Below are positions 6,776 to 12,773 of a stretch of DNA of 22,782 nt, in pieces. The stretch comes from JBIOYL01 sp044870185 (GTDB lineage Bacteria; Actinomycetota; CALGFH01), in NCBI GenBank assembly GCA_044870185.1, contig JBIOYL010000471.1, forward strand, positions 1-22,782, in the 5' to 3' direction. A program made the translations under genes and the position numbers. The stretch's first letter is position 1; each line of letters begins with the position of its first letter. The notes under the pieces are model-generated. The model did not search any database and was not told the origin of the DNA. It saw only the letters and a list, made by a program, of their open reading frames with translations.

Positions 6776-7056
6776 GCCTGCACGCCACCTGCTCCAACTG
6801 TCACCGCGAGCTGCTGCTCGAGCAGCTGCTCGGGCCGGGGGAGGGCTACCGCTGCCCGTTCTGCGGCCAGGCGTTCGCCCCCTCGTACGCCACCGTCGCC
6901 CCGGGCCTGACCGCCCAGGTCATCGCCGCCCACGCCGCGCTGGTCAAGGCGCTCGGCGAGCTCGCCCCCATGCTCGGCGGCCGCCTGGTCATCGAGCCGG
7001 CGCCCCTGCTCGACCCGATCACCGCCTCGCTCCCGGCCGCCCGCCAGCCCGCCTAG
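6772..7056 (+). CDS. Small zinc-ribbon protein (94 aa), last gene of the coupled operon
   Basis: Starts at GTG 6772 with a strong AGGAGG (6759-6764) 7 bases upstream and a 4-base overlap with the receiver gene. Cys7/Cys10 (TCSNC) and Cys28/Cys31 (CPFC) form a standard four-cysteine zinc ribbon, resembling the ribbon seen at the start of general zinc-ribbon proteins. The C-terminal 50 residues are Ala/Leu/Pro-rich and include a likely amphipathic helix (TAQVIAAHAALVKALGELAP). No membrane segment. Role unknown; its tight coupling to the receiver-like protein suggests that the two products act together. Confidence 0.72.
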   Translation: MSLHATCSNCHRELLLEQLLGPGEGYRCPFCGQAFAPSYATVAPGLTAQVIAAHAALVKALGELAPMLGGRLVIEPAPLLDPITASLPAARQPA

Positions 7057-7063
7057 CCTGGCC

Positions 7064-7080
7064 GGCGCCTGGCCGGCGCC
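7064..7080 (+). terminator. Possible weak hairpin after the zinc-ribbon operon
   Basis: GGCGCC (7064-7069) and GGCGCC (7075-7080) can pair around a 5-base loop. The region is also a direct repeat of CTGGCCGGCGC (7059-7069, 7070-7080). There is no U-tract, so the call is tentative. Confidence 0.3.
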
Positions 7081-7091
7081 TCGGCTCAGAC

Positions 7092-7120
7092 GCAACTCGT
7101 TGCACCTGCACGCCTATACT
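7092..7120 (+). promoter_or_regulatory. Promoter of the Fur-family gene with imperfect Nur-type palindrome
   Basis: A good -10 (TATACT, 7115-7120) ends 6 bases before the GTG at 7127, placing the transcription start at or within a base of the start codon, that is, a leaderless mRNA. No recognisable -35 is present. GCAAC-TC-GTTGC (7092-7103) is an inverted repeat using the same GCAA/TTGC half-sites as the box before the transporter, but with a 4-base spacer between TGC-type halves instead of 5. It lies at about -35 to -24, suited to autorepression. Confidence 0.5.
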
Positions 7121-7126
7121 GGCACC

Positions 7127-7561
7127 GTGACCACCGTGGAGACCGCCATCGAGCAGCTGCGTGCGCAGGGCATGCGCATGACGCCGCAGCGCATCGCGAT
7201 CGTGACGGAGATCCTGAGCACACCCGGGTACGTCGTGCCGTCCAGCGTGATCGAGCGCGTGCAGGCCCAGGTCCCTGGGGTGAGCCCGTCCACGATCTAC
7301 CGCACGCTCGAGCGCTTGGAGCGGGTCGGCGTGCTCGCCCATGTGCACCTGGAGACCGGCCTCGGCTACCACCGGGTGGAGGACGAGCAGCACGCCCACC
7401 TGACCTGTGGTCGCTGCGGCCGCATGGAGGAGCTGTCCCATGCCGCCCTGCAGGGGCTCGAGCGGCTGGTCGCCCAGCATCACGGGTTTCGTCCCGACTT
7501 CACCCATCACGCCATCGTCGGCCTTTGCGCCGCCTGCCAGGCCACGCTGGCCAGCAACTAG
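7127..7561 (+). CDS. Fur-family metalloregulator, probably nickel-responsive (Nur-like)
   Basis: 144 residues from GTG 7127. The N-terminal winged helix has the Fur pattern (MTPQRIAIVTEIL, then recognition helix SPSTIYRTLERLERVGVL). The metal-binding/dimer domain has His-rich HRVEDEQHAHLTC with Cys94/Cys97 and a second pair Cys134/Cys137 (CAAC), the structural zinc site of most Fur proteins. The next gene is a NiCoT nickel/cobalt transporter whose promoter carries a Nur-type box, so nickel (or cobalt) sensing is inferred; Zur- or Fur-type specificity cannot be excluded from the protein alone. I chose GTG because the -10 lies 6 bases upstream and there is no ribosome-binding site. A TTG at 7100 would place the -10 inside the gene. 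Confidence 0.88.
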   Translation: MTTVETAIEQLRAQGMRMTPQRIAIVTEILSTPGYVVPSSVIERVQAQVPGVSPSTIYRTLERLERVGVLAHVHLETGLGYHRVEDEQHAHLTCGRCGRMEELSHAALQGLERLVAQHHGFRPDFTHHAIVGLCAACQATLASN

Positions 7562-7628
7562 CCGCGCACCTCGCCGAACGCGGACGGCTGGCCCTGCCGA
7601 CCGCAGCCTGCGGCCGACCGGGCAGACG

Positions 7629-7657
7629 TTGCGGTCGTGCGCGATGCTGCCTAGCAT
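7629..7657 (+). promoter_or_regulatory. Sigma-70-type promoter of the NiCoT gene
   Basis: -35 TTGCGG (7629-7634) and -10 TAGCAT (7652-7657) are separated by exactly 17 bases. Transcription would start near 7664, giving a leader of about 45 bases before the ATG at 7709. Confidence 0.6.
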
Positions 7658-7663
7658 AGGCAC

Positions 7664-7680
7664 TTGCAACATCGATGCAA
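7664..7680 (+). promoter_or_regulatory. Nur-type nickel operator at the NiCoT transcription start
   Basis: TTGCAA-CATCG-ATGCAA matches the Streptomyces Nur-box consensus tTGCaa-N5-ttGCAA at 11 of 12 defined positions, with the correct 5-base spacer. It starts where transcription from the 7629-7657 promoter should begin, so a bound repressor would block the start or early elongation. Confidence 0.7.
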
Positions 7681-7708
7681 CTAGCTCCGGGACGCAGCAG
7701 AGGGCACC

Positions 7709-8809
7709 ATGGCCGTTCGCAGCGACTCGCCACGCGCACCGCTCGAGCAGCAGCCCCGCCTGGCATTCTCCCGCCGCGAGTGGGGGCGCCTGGGTGGGCT
7801 GCTCGGCTTCGTCGCCCTGCTCCACGTCCTGGGCTGGGGGCTGTTCCTCTACTACGCCGCCCGCTACCGCCAGCCCGCGTTCGCCGGGGTCGGCGCGCTG
7901 GCCTACACCTTCGGCCTGCGGCACGCCTTCGACGCCGACCACATCTCGGCCATCGACGACACCACCCGGTTCATGCTCCAGAAGGGCCGGCGGCCACTGG
8001 GGGTCGGCTTCTTCTTCTCGCTCGGCCACTCGTCGATCGTGCTGCTGCTGTCGATCGCCCTGGCCGTCGCGCTCAACGCGGTCAAGGACCGGATCGACCG
8101 CTGGCACTCGATCGGCGGGCTCATCGGCGCGAGCGTGTCAGGCGTGTTCCTGTATGTCGTCGCGGTCCTGAACCTGCTCGTGCTGATCGGCATCGTCCGG
8201 CTGTGGCGCCAGATGAAGCAGGGCACCCACCGGCGCGAGGAGCTCGAGGAGCTCCTGCTGCAGCGGGGGTTCATGAACCGGATCTTCGGCGGCCGGTTCC
8301 GCAGCTTCATCAACGCGAGCTGGCAGATGTACCCGGTCGGGTTCCTGTTCGGCCTGGGGTTCGACACCGCCTCCGAGATCGCCTTCCTCGGCCTCACCGG
8401 CCTGGCGGCGACCAGCGGCCGCCTGCCACCCCTGGCCATCATCTCGCTGCCGTTGCTGTTCGCCGCCGGCATGTCGCTGCTCGACACCGCCGACGGGGTG
8501 TTCATGGCCAAGGCATACGGCTGGGCGTTTGCGAGCCCGCTGCGCAAGGTCTACTACAACCTCACCACGACCGGCCTGTCGGTGGCCGTGGCCCTGGTCA
8601 TCGGCACGATCGAGCTGGTCGGCGTGCTCGGCCACCAGCTCGGGCTGTCGGGTCCGGTGTTCGACGGCATCGGCCGGCTCAGCGACGACTTCGAGCTGTT
8701 CGGCTACATCATCGTCGGCATGTTCGTCGCCACCTGGGCCGGCTCGGTGATCCTCTGGAAGGCCCGCCGCATGGAGGAGCGCTGGGGCTCAGGCGCCGCC
8801 GACGGCTGA
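7709..8809 (+). CDS. NiCoT-family nickel/cobalt permease (HoxN/NixA type)
   Basis: 366 residues, strongly hydrophobic with about eight membrane spans. All NiCoT signatures are present: RHAFDADHI (71-79, the metal-binding His/Asp helix), FSLGHSS (103-109), LGFDTASE (216-223) and GMSLLDTADG (254-263). The family imports Ni2+ and/or Co2+ with high affinity for enzymes such as urease, hydrogenase or Ni-superoxide dismutase; none of these is in the window. ATG 7709 follows a GAGGG at short spacing. The gene has its own promoter with a Nur-type box, immediately downstream of the Fur-family regulator. A membrane loop of about 50 charged residues (163-205) separates the two halves, as in homologues. 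Confidence 0.95.
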   Translation: MAVRSDSPRAPLEQQPRLAFSRREWGRLGGLLGFVALLHVLGWGLFLYYAARYRQPAFAGVGALAYTFGLRHAFDADHISAIDDTTRFMLQKGRRPLGVGFFFSLGHSSIVLLLSIALAVALNAVKDRIDRWHSIGGLIGASVSGVFLYVVAVLNLLVLIGIVRLWRQMKQGTHRREELEELLLQRGFMNRIFGGRFRSFINASWQMYPVGFLFGLGFDTASEIAFLGLTGLAATSGRLPPLAIISLPLLFAAGMSLLDTADGVFMAKAYGWAFASPLRKVYYNLTTTGLSVAVALVIGTIELVGVLGHQLGLSGPVFDGIGRLSDDFELFGYIIVGMFVATWAGSVILWKARRMEERWGSGAADG

Positions 8810-8843
8810 GCTCGGCCTGGGAGCTCCACCAGGCTCGCCGAGC
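8810..8843 (+). terminator. Stem-loop after the nickel permease gene
   Basis: GCTCGGC (8810-8816) pairs with GCCGAGC (8837-8843), and CTGG (8817-8820) with CCAG (8829-8832), with a small asymmetric bulge. It directly follows the stop codon. No U-tract. Confidence 0.45.
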
Positions 8844-8913
8844 ACTGGGTGCCGCGCCGGCAGCCGAGTAGGCTGGGCCGGCGACCCGTCCCCGACGCAC
8901 CCGGAGCCCTTCC

Positions 8914-9963
8914 GTGTCCGACCCGACCGAGTTCACCTGGCCGAGCGTCCTCGGCCCCCTGCTGCGCCGGCAGGACCTGACCGAGGCGCAGGCGGCCACC
9001 GCCATGCGCGTGATCCTGGCCGGCGAGGCGACGCCGGCCCAGATCGCCGCGTTCGCCACCGGCCTGCGCATCAAGGGCGAGACGGTGGACGAGGTCACCG
9101 GGCTCGTCCGGGCCATGCTGGCCGCCGCCGCCCGGGTCGAGGCGCCCGGGTCGCTGCTGGACACCTGCGGGACGGGCGGCGACCGGGCCGGCACGTTCAA
9201 CGTGTCCACCCTGGCCGCCCTGGTGGCGGTCGGCGCCGGCTGCCGGGTGGCCAAGCACGGCAACCGCGCCCTGTCGGGACGCTGCGGCAGCGCCGACCTG
9301 CTGGAGGCGCTCGGCGTCGCCATCACGCTGCCGCCCGCAGGCGTGGCGGCGACGATCGCCGAGGCCGGGATCGGCTTCTGCTTCGCCCCCGTGTTCCACC
9401 CCGCCATGCGGCACGCGGCCACGCCCCGGCGGGAGCTCGGCGTGCCCACCGTGTTCAACTACCTGGGCCCGCTGACCAACCCGGCCCGCGCGCAGCATCA
9501 GGCGCTCGGCGTGGCCGACGCGCGCATGGGCCCGGTCATGGCCAACGTCCTGGCCCGCACGGGCGTCCGCCACGCCCTGGTGTTCTGGGGCCACGACGGC
9601 CTGGACGAGCTGACCGTCACCACGACCTCCACCCTGCTCGAGGTCGACCCGGCCGGCCAGGTGCGCGAGCAGGACGTCGACCCGGCCGCCCTGGGCCTTG
9701 ACCGCGCCCGCCGAGACGACCTGGCCGGCGGCGACGTCGAGCGCAACGTCGCCATCGCCCGGGCCGTCCTGGCCGGCCAGGGTGGCCCACCCCGGGACAT
9801 GGTGCTGCTCAACGCGGCCGCCGCCCTGGTCGCCGCCGACGCGGCCGCAAGCCTCGCCGACGGCATGGAGCTGGCCGCCCGCTCGATCGACTCGGGCCGC
9901 GCCCGCCAGGCACTCGACGTCTGGGTCGACGTGTCCCGCCGGGTCGCCAAGGACCTGGGCTGA
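8914..9963 (+). CDS. trpD: Anthranilate phosphoribosyltransferase
   Basis: 349 residues, the standard length. TrpD joins anthranilate to phosphoribosyl pyrophosphate, the second step of tryptophan synthesis from chorismate. Visible motifs: the PRPP loop DTCGTGGD (83-90), NVST (96-99), KHGNRALSGRCGSAD (114-128), RELGVPTVFNYLGPLTNP (173-190) with the anthranilate-binding Arg, and the Mg-binding Asp231-Glu232 in GLDELT. GTG 8914 has GGAG (8903-8906) 7 bases upstream. No other trp gene is nearby, as is usual for actinobacterial trpD. TAGGCT (8869-8874) could be its -10, but a -35 is not evident. Confidence 0.96.
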   Translation: MSDPTEFTWPSVLGPLLRRQDLTEAQAATAMRVILAGEATPAQIAAFATGLRIKGETVDEVTGLVRAMLAAAARVEAPGSLLDTCGTGGDRAGTFNVSTLAALVAVGAGCRVAKHGNRALSGRCGSADLLEALGVAITLPPAGVAATIAEAGIGFCFAPVFHPAMRHAATPRRELGVPTVFNYLGPLTNPARAQHQALGVADARMGPVMANVLARTGVRHALVFWGHDGLDELTVTTTSTLLEVDPAGQVREQDVDPAALGLDRARRDDLAGGDVERNVAIARAVLAGQGGPPRDMVLLNAAAALVAADAAASLADGMELAARSIDSGRARQALDVWVDVSRRVAKDLG

Positions 9964-9966
9964 CCC

Positions 9967-10000
9967 GCCGCCGCGCGGCCCGCCCTGGCCGCGCGGCGGC
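9967..10000. terminator. Strong hairpin between convergent trpD and GNAT genes
   Basis: A perfect 14-bp stem: arm 9967-9980 is the exact reverse complement of 9987-10000, with a 6-base loop (CGCCCT). All-GC stem between two convergent stops; probably a bidirectional terminator. Confidence 0.75.
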
Positions 10001-10021
10001 CCCGGCTCGCTGCGCGCGGGC

Positions 10022-10600
10022 CTACCTCCGCCAGGGTCGCGGGTCGGCCGGGAGCAGGCCGTACAGCAAGGTGTCACGCCGGTAGAACGGGTCGCCGGTG
10101 GCCGGTTCGTCCTCGCGCAGGCGCCCTTCGAGCCGGAAGCCGCACTTCTCGGCCACCCGCGCCGAGGCGGCGTTGCGGCTGTCGCACGACCAGGTGAGCC
10201 GGTAGAACGGCCAGGCCGCGTCGGCCCAGTCGACCATGGCCGCAAGCGTCCGCGTGCCGAGCCCGCGGCCGGCCTCGTCGGCCCGGATCCACATGCCGAT
10301 GTCGGCCGTGCCCGCCTCCAGCGGCTTGCCGCGCAGGTGGAACCCGGACCCGCCGACGAGCCTGTCCCGGCGCCAGACGGCCACGACCCACTCCTCGTTC
10401 AGCAGCCAGCGGGCCCGGAAGCGGCGGACCAGCTCCTCGGACTCCTCCACGGCGAGGTCGGCGCGCGCCCACGGCATGAAGCGCCGCAGGTGCGCGTAGG
10501 ACGACACCACCGCCGCGTTCAGGGCCGGGCCGTCGCCCGGCTGCCAGCAGCGCAGCAGCAGGTCACCGGCGCGGAACTGCTCGGGTGCCTCGAAGGCCAC
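10022..10600 (-). CDS. GNAT-family N-acetyltransferase (RimJ/RimL-like)
   Basis: 192 residues from GTG 10600. The acetyl-CoA pyrophosphate-binding motif is GRGLGTRTL (111-119), preceded by the beta4 strand ADIGMWIRADEAG; the later NAASARVAEKCGFRLEGRLRE segment is typical of RimJ/RimL (Acetyltransf_3) proteins that acetylate N-terminal amines or small molecules. The substrate is unknown. The start is only 2 bases after the stop of the Lrp-type gene, so translation is coupled and no separate ribosome-binding site is needed. It ends at the strong hairpin shared with trpD. Confidence 0.88.
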   Translation of the reverse strand: MAFEAPEQFRAGDLLLRCWQPGDGPALNAAVVSSYAHLRRFMPWARADLAVEESEELVRRFRARWLLNEEWVVAVWRRDRLVGGSGFHLRGKPLEAGTADIGMWIRADEAGRGLGTRTLAAMVDWADAAWPFYRLTWSCDSRNAASARVAEKCGFRLEGRLREDEPATGDPFYRRDTLLYGLLPADPRPWRR

Positions 10601-10602
10601 CG

Positions 10603-10902
10603 TCAGCTCGGCTCGCCCGCATCGTCGCCGAACCCGACCGAGAACATGCTCTCCAGGTCGTGCCGGGAGTAGGTCCGGAAGGCGATCAGGGTGCGGGTCG
10701 CCGCCACGCCGGCCACCTTGCGCACCCGTTCGGTGACCACCGTGGCCAGGTCGTCGTGGTGGGCGACCCGGACGACGGCGACCAGGTCGTAGTCGCCGGC
10801 CACCGAGTACACCTCGCTCACCCCGTCGAGGTCGGCCAGGGCCTGGGCCGCCTCCGGGGTCTGGTCGACCTCGCAGTTGACGAGCACGATCGCGGTTACC
10901 AC
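10603..10902 (-). CDS. Stand-alone Lrp/AsnC ligand-binding (RAM) domain protein
   Basis: 99 residues. The whole protein is the effector (RAM) half of Lrp/AsnC regulators: AIVLVNCEVDQTPEAAQALADL, GVSEVYSVAGDYDLVAVVRV and VRKVAGVAATRTLIAFRTYS. There is no helix-turn-helix, so it cannot bind DNA on its own. Such proteins form ring oligomers that bind amino acids and may modulate partners. The C-terminal 20 residues are acidic and extra to the domain. GTG 10902 has an excellent AGGAGG (10915-10910) 7 bases upstream. It lies between the thiolase and the GNAT gene and is probably co-transcribed with both. Confidence 0.88.
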   Translation of the reverse strand: MVTAIVLVNCEVDQTPEAAQALADLDGVSEVYSVAGDYDLVAVVRVAHHDDLATVVTERVRKVAGVAATRTLIAFRTYSRHDLESMFSVGFGDDAGEPS

Positions 10903-10968
10903 TTCGGCGCCTCCTGGGCTCGCGGTGGACAGACGGTGTGCGGCGCCGCCCGGTCCGGTCGGTGGAGG

Positions 10969-12171
10969 CTACCGTGGCCCGGGGTCGACCCGCTCGACCG
11001 CCACCGCCATGCCCTGCCCGCCGGAGATGCACAGGGTGGCCAGCCCACGCCGGCCGCCCCGGCGGGCCAGCTCGTGGGCGACCGCCCCGACGATCCGCAC
11101 CCCGGTCATGCCGATCGGGTGGCCAAGCGCGATCGCGCCGCCGCTCACGTTGGTGCGGTCCCAGTCGAACTTGAGCTCCCGGTCGCAGGCGAGCACCTGG
11201 GCCGCGAACGCCTCGTTGACCTCGACCACGTCGACCTCGGGCAAGGTCCAGCCGATCCTGGCCAGCAGCTTCTGGGTGGCCGGGACCACCCCCCAGCCCA
11301 TGTAGGCGGGGTCCACCCCGGCGCTCGCCCAGCCGACGATGCGGACCATCGGCACGACACCCCGCCGGCGGGCGACCTCCTCGGCCATGACCACCATGGC
11401 GGCCGCGCCGTCGCAGATGCCCGACGAGTTGCCGGCGGTGACCGTGCCCTGATGGCGGAACACCGGGGCCAGCTTGGCCAGCCCCTCCAGGGTGGTGTCC
11501 GGGCGGGGCTGCTCGTCACGCTCGACCGTGCGGGGCCGCCCCTTGGCGTCGGTGGTGGCCACCGGCACGACCTCGGCGGCGAAACGGCCCGACGCCCACG
11601 CCGCGCCCGCCCGCCGCTGCGACTGCAGCGCGAAGGCGTCCTGCTCCTGACGGCCGACGTGGTAGCGCTCGGCCAGGTTCTCGGCGGTCTCGCCCATGCC
11701 GATGCCGGCCAGCGGGTCGAGGAAGCCGTCGGCCGACATGCCGTCCTCGAGCACCGCGTCGCCCATGCGGTAGCCGGCCCGCATGCGGCGCAGCAGGTAG
11801 GGGGTGCGGGTCATGTTCTCCATGCCGACCACCAGGGCGACGTCGAGCTCGCCCAGGATGATCGACCCGGCGGCCAGGGCAAGCGCCTTGGTGCTCGACC
11901 CGCACGCCTTGTTGACCGTGTAGGCGGGGACCGTGTCGGGGACGCCGGCCCGGATCGACACCTGCCGGCCCGGGTTCGGCCCGTTGCCGGCCTGGCGGCC
12001 GTGGCCGGCGACCGTCTCGTCCACCTCGTCCGGGGCGATGCCGGCCGCCTCGATGGCCGCCTTGGCGGCCGTGACGCCCAGCTCGACGGCGGGCACGTCG
12101 GCGAAGGCGCCCATGAACTTGCCCATCGGGGTGCGCCTGGCCGACACGATGACGACGGATCGCTGCTCCAT
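10969..12171 (-). CDS. Acetyl-CoA acetyltransferase (thiolase II family)
   Basis: 400 residues, normal length. The catalytic residues are in place: nucleophile Cys90 in NKACGSS, His351 in GGAIALGHPIG and Cys381 in LCISGGQG, plus VNEAF (318-322). It condenses two acetyl-CoA to acetoacetyl-CoA or cleaves 3-ketoacyl-CoA in the reverse direction; thiolases of this subgroup serve acetoacetyl-CoA metabolism and short-chain degradation. ATG 12171 has GGAGG (12180-12176) 4 bases upstream. It is the first gene of a minus-strand run with the Lrp-type and GNAT genes. The C-terminus is normal. Whether it is biosynthetic or degradative cannot be told. Confidence 0.93.
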   Translation of the reverse strand: MEQRSVVIVSARRTPMGKFMGAFADVPAVELGVTAAKAAIEAAGIAPDEVDETVAGHGRQAGNGPNPGRQVSIRAGVPDTVPAYTVNKACGSSTKALALAAGSIILGELDVALVVGMENMTRTPYLLRRMRAGYRMGDAVLEDGMSADGFLDPLAGIGMGETAENLAERYHVGRQEQDAFALQSQRRAGAAWASGRFAAEVVPVATTDAKGRPRTVERDEQPRPDTTLEGLAKLAPVFRHQGTVTAGNSSGICDGAAAMVVMAEEVARRRGVVPMVRIVGWASAGVDPAYMGWGVVPATQKLLARIGWTLPEVDVVEVNEAFAAQVLACDRELKFDWDRTNVSGGAIALGHPIGMTGVRIVGAVAHELARRGGRRGLATLCISGGQGMAVAVERVDPGPR

Positions 12172-12250
12172 GGCTCCTCCATCGCACGCTGCGCAGGACA
12201 CCCGCGTCGGCCGCGCCGTCCGGGCCGTCGTGGCGGGCGTCTTTGGCGCC

Positions 12251-12256
12251 ATTGTA
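12251..12256 (-). promoter_or_regulatory. Probable -10 element of the thiolase operon
   Basis: TACAAT on the minus strand (12256 to 12251), close to consensus and rare in such GC-rich sequence. Transcription would start near 12244, giving a leader of about 73 bases. No good -35 was found. Confidence 0.45.
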
Positions 12257-12369
12257 GGTAGGTGACTCGGCGAACCCGGCCGCCGTGGCCTGGCCGTCCC
12301 CGCCGTAACCGGGTCGTGCCCGCCGCCGTACCATGGCCGTGCCCGCACCGGGCCGCCGAGGAGGACGTT

Positions 12370-12732
12370 GTGCCCACGCCACGCGATCCCGCCGAGCCGC
12401 TGCCGCCGGTCCAGGCCGAGCAGTTCTTCGCCGTCGACATCCGCTCGGCGGTCATCGTCGCGGTCTCCGACTTCCCGGAGGCGCGCCGGCCCGCCTACCG
12501 GCTCCGGCTGGACGTCGGACCGCTCGGCCAGCGCTCCGCGAGCGCCCAGATCACCGGCTACGGCAAGCAGGAACTGGTCGGCGCCACGGTGGTGTGCGTG
12601 GTCAACTTCCCGCCCCGGCGCATCGCCGGCTTCGAGTCCGAGGTGCTCGTGCTCGGCGTCTACGATCCGGACGGCCAGGTCGTCCTGCTGCGTCCCGACC
12701 GGCCGGTGCCGCCCGGCCAGCCGGTCGGCTGA
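12370..12732 (+). CDS. csaA: CsaA-type tRNA-binding-domain protein
   Basis: 120 residues. The OB-fold of the tRNA_bind/CsaA family is clear: FFAVDIRSAVIVAVSDFPEA, RPAYRLRLDVGPLG, SASAQITGYGKQELVGATVV and VNFPPRRIAGFESEVLVLG match the whole length of CsaA (about 110 residues). Bacillus CsaA is a dimer with chaperone-like, secretion-related activity and a surface resembling tRNA-binding domains. The product has an added Pro-rich tail (RPVPPGQPVG). GTG 12370 is preceded by AGGAGG (12359-12364) at 5 bases. It is a single gene, divergent from the thiolase run. Confidence 0.9.
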   Translation: MPTPRDPAEPLPPVQAEQFFAVDIRSAVIVAVSDFPEARRPAYRLRLDVGPLGQRSASAQITGYGKQELVGATVVCVVNFPPRRIAGFESEVLVLGVYDPDGQVVLLRPDRPVPPGQPVG

Positions 12733-12748
12733 CCCGCCGTACCGGGCT

Positions 12749-12763
12749 CGGCGGCGACCGCCG
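12749..12763. terminator. Short hairpin between convergent csaA and exonuclease genes
   Basis: CGGCGG (12749-12754) pairs with CCGCCG (12758-12763) around a 3-base loop, in the 41 bases between two convergent stops. Short and without a U-tract. Confidence 0.35.
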
Positions 12764-12773
12764 GACGGGCGCC

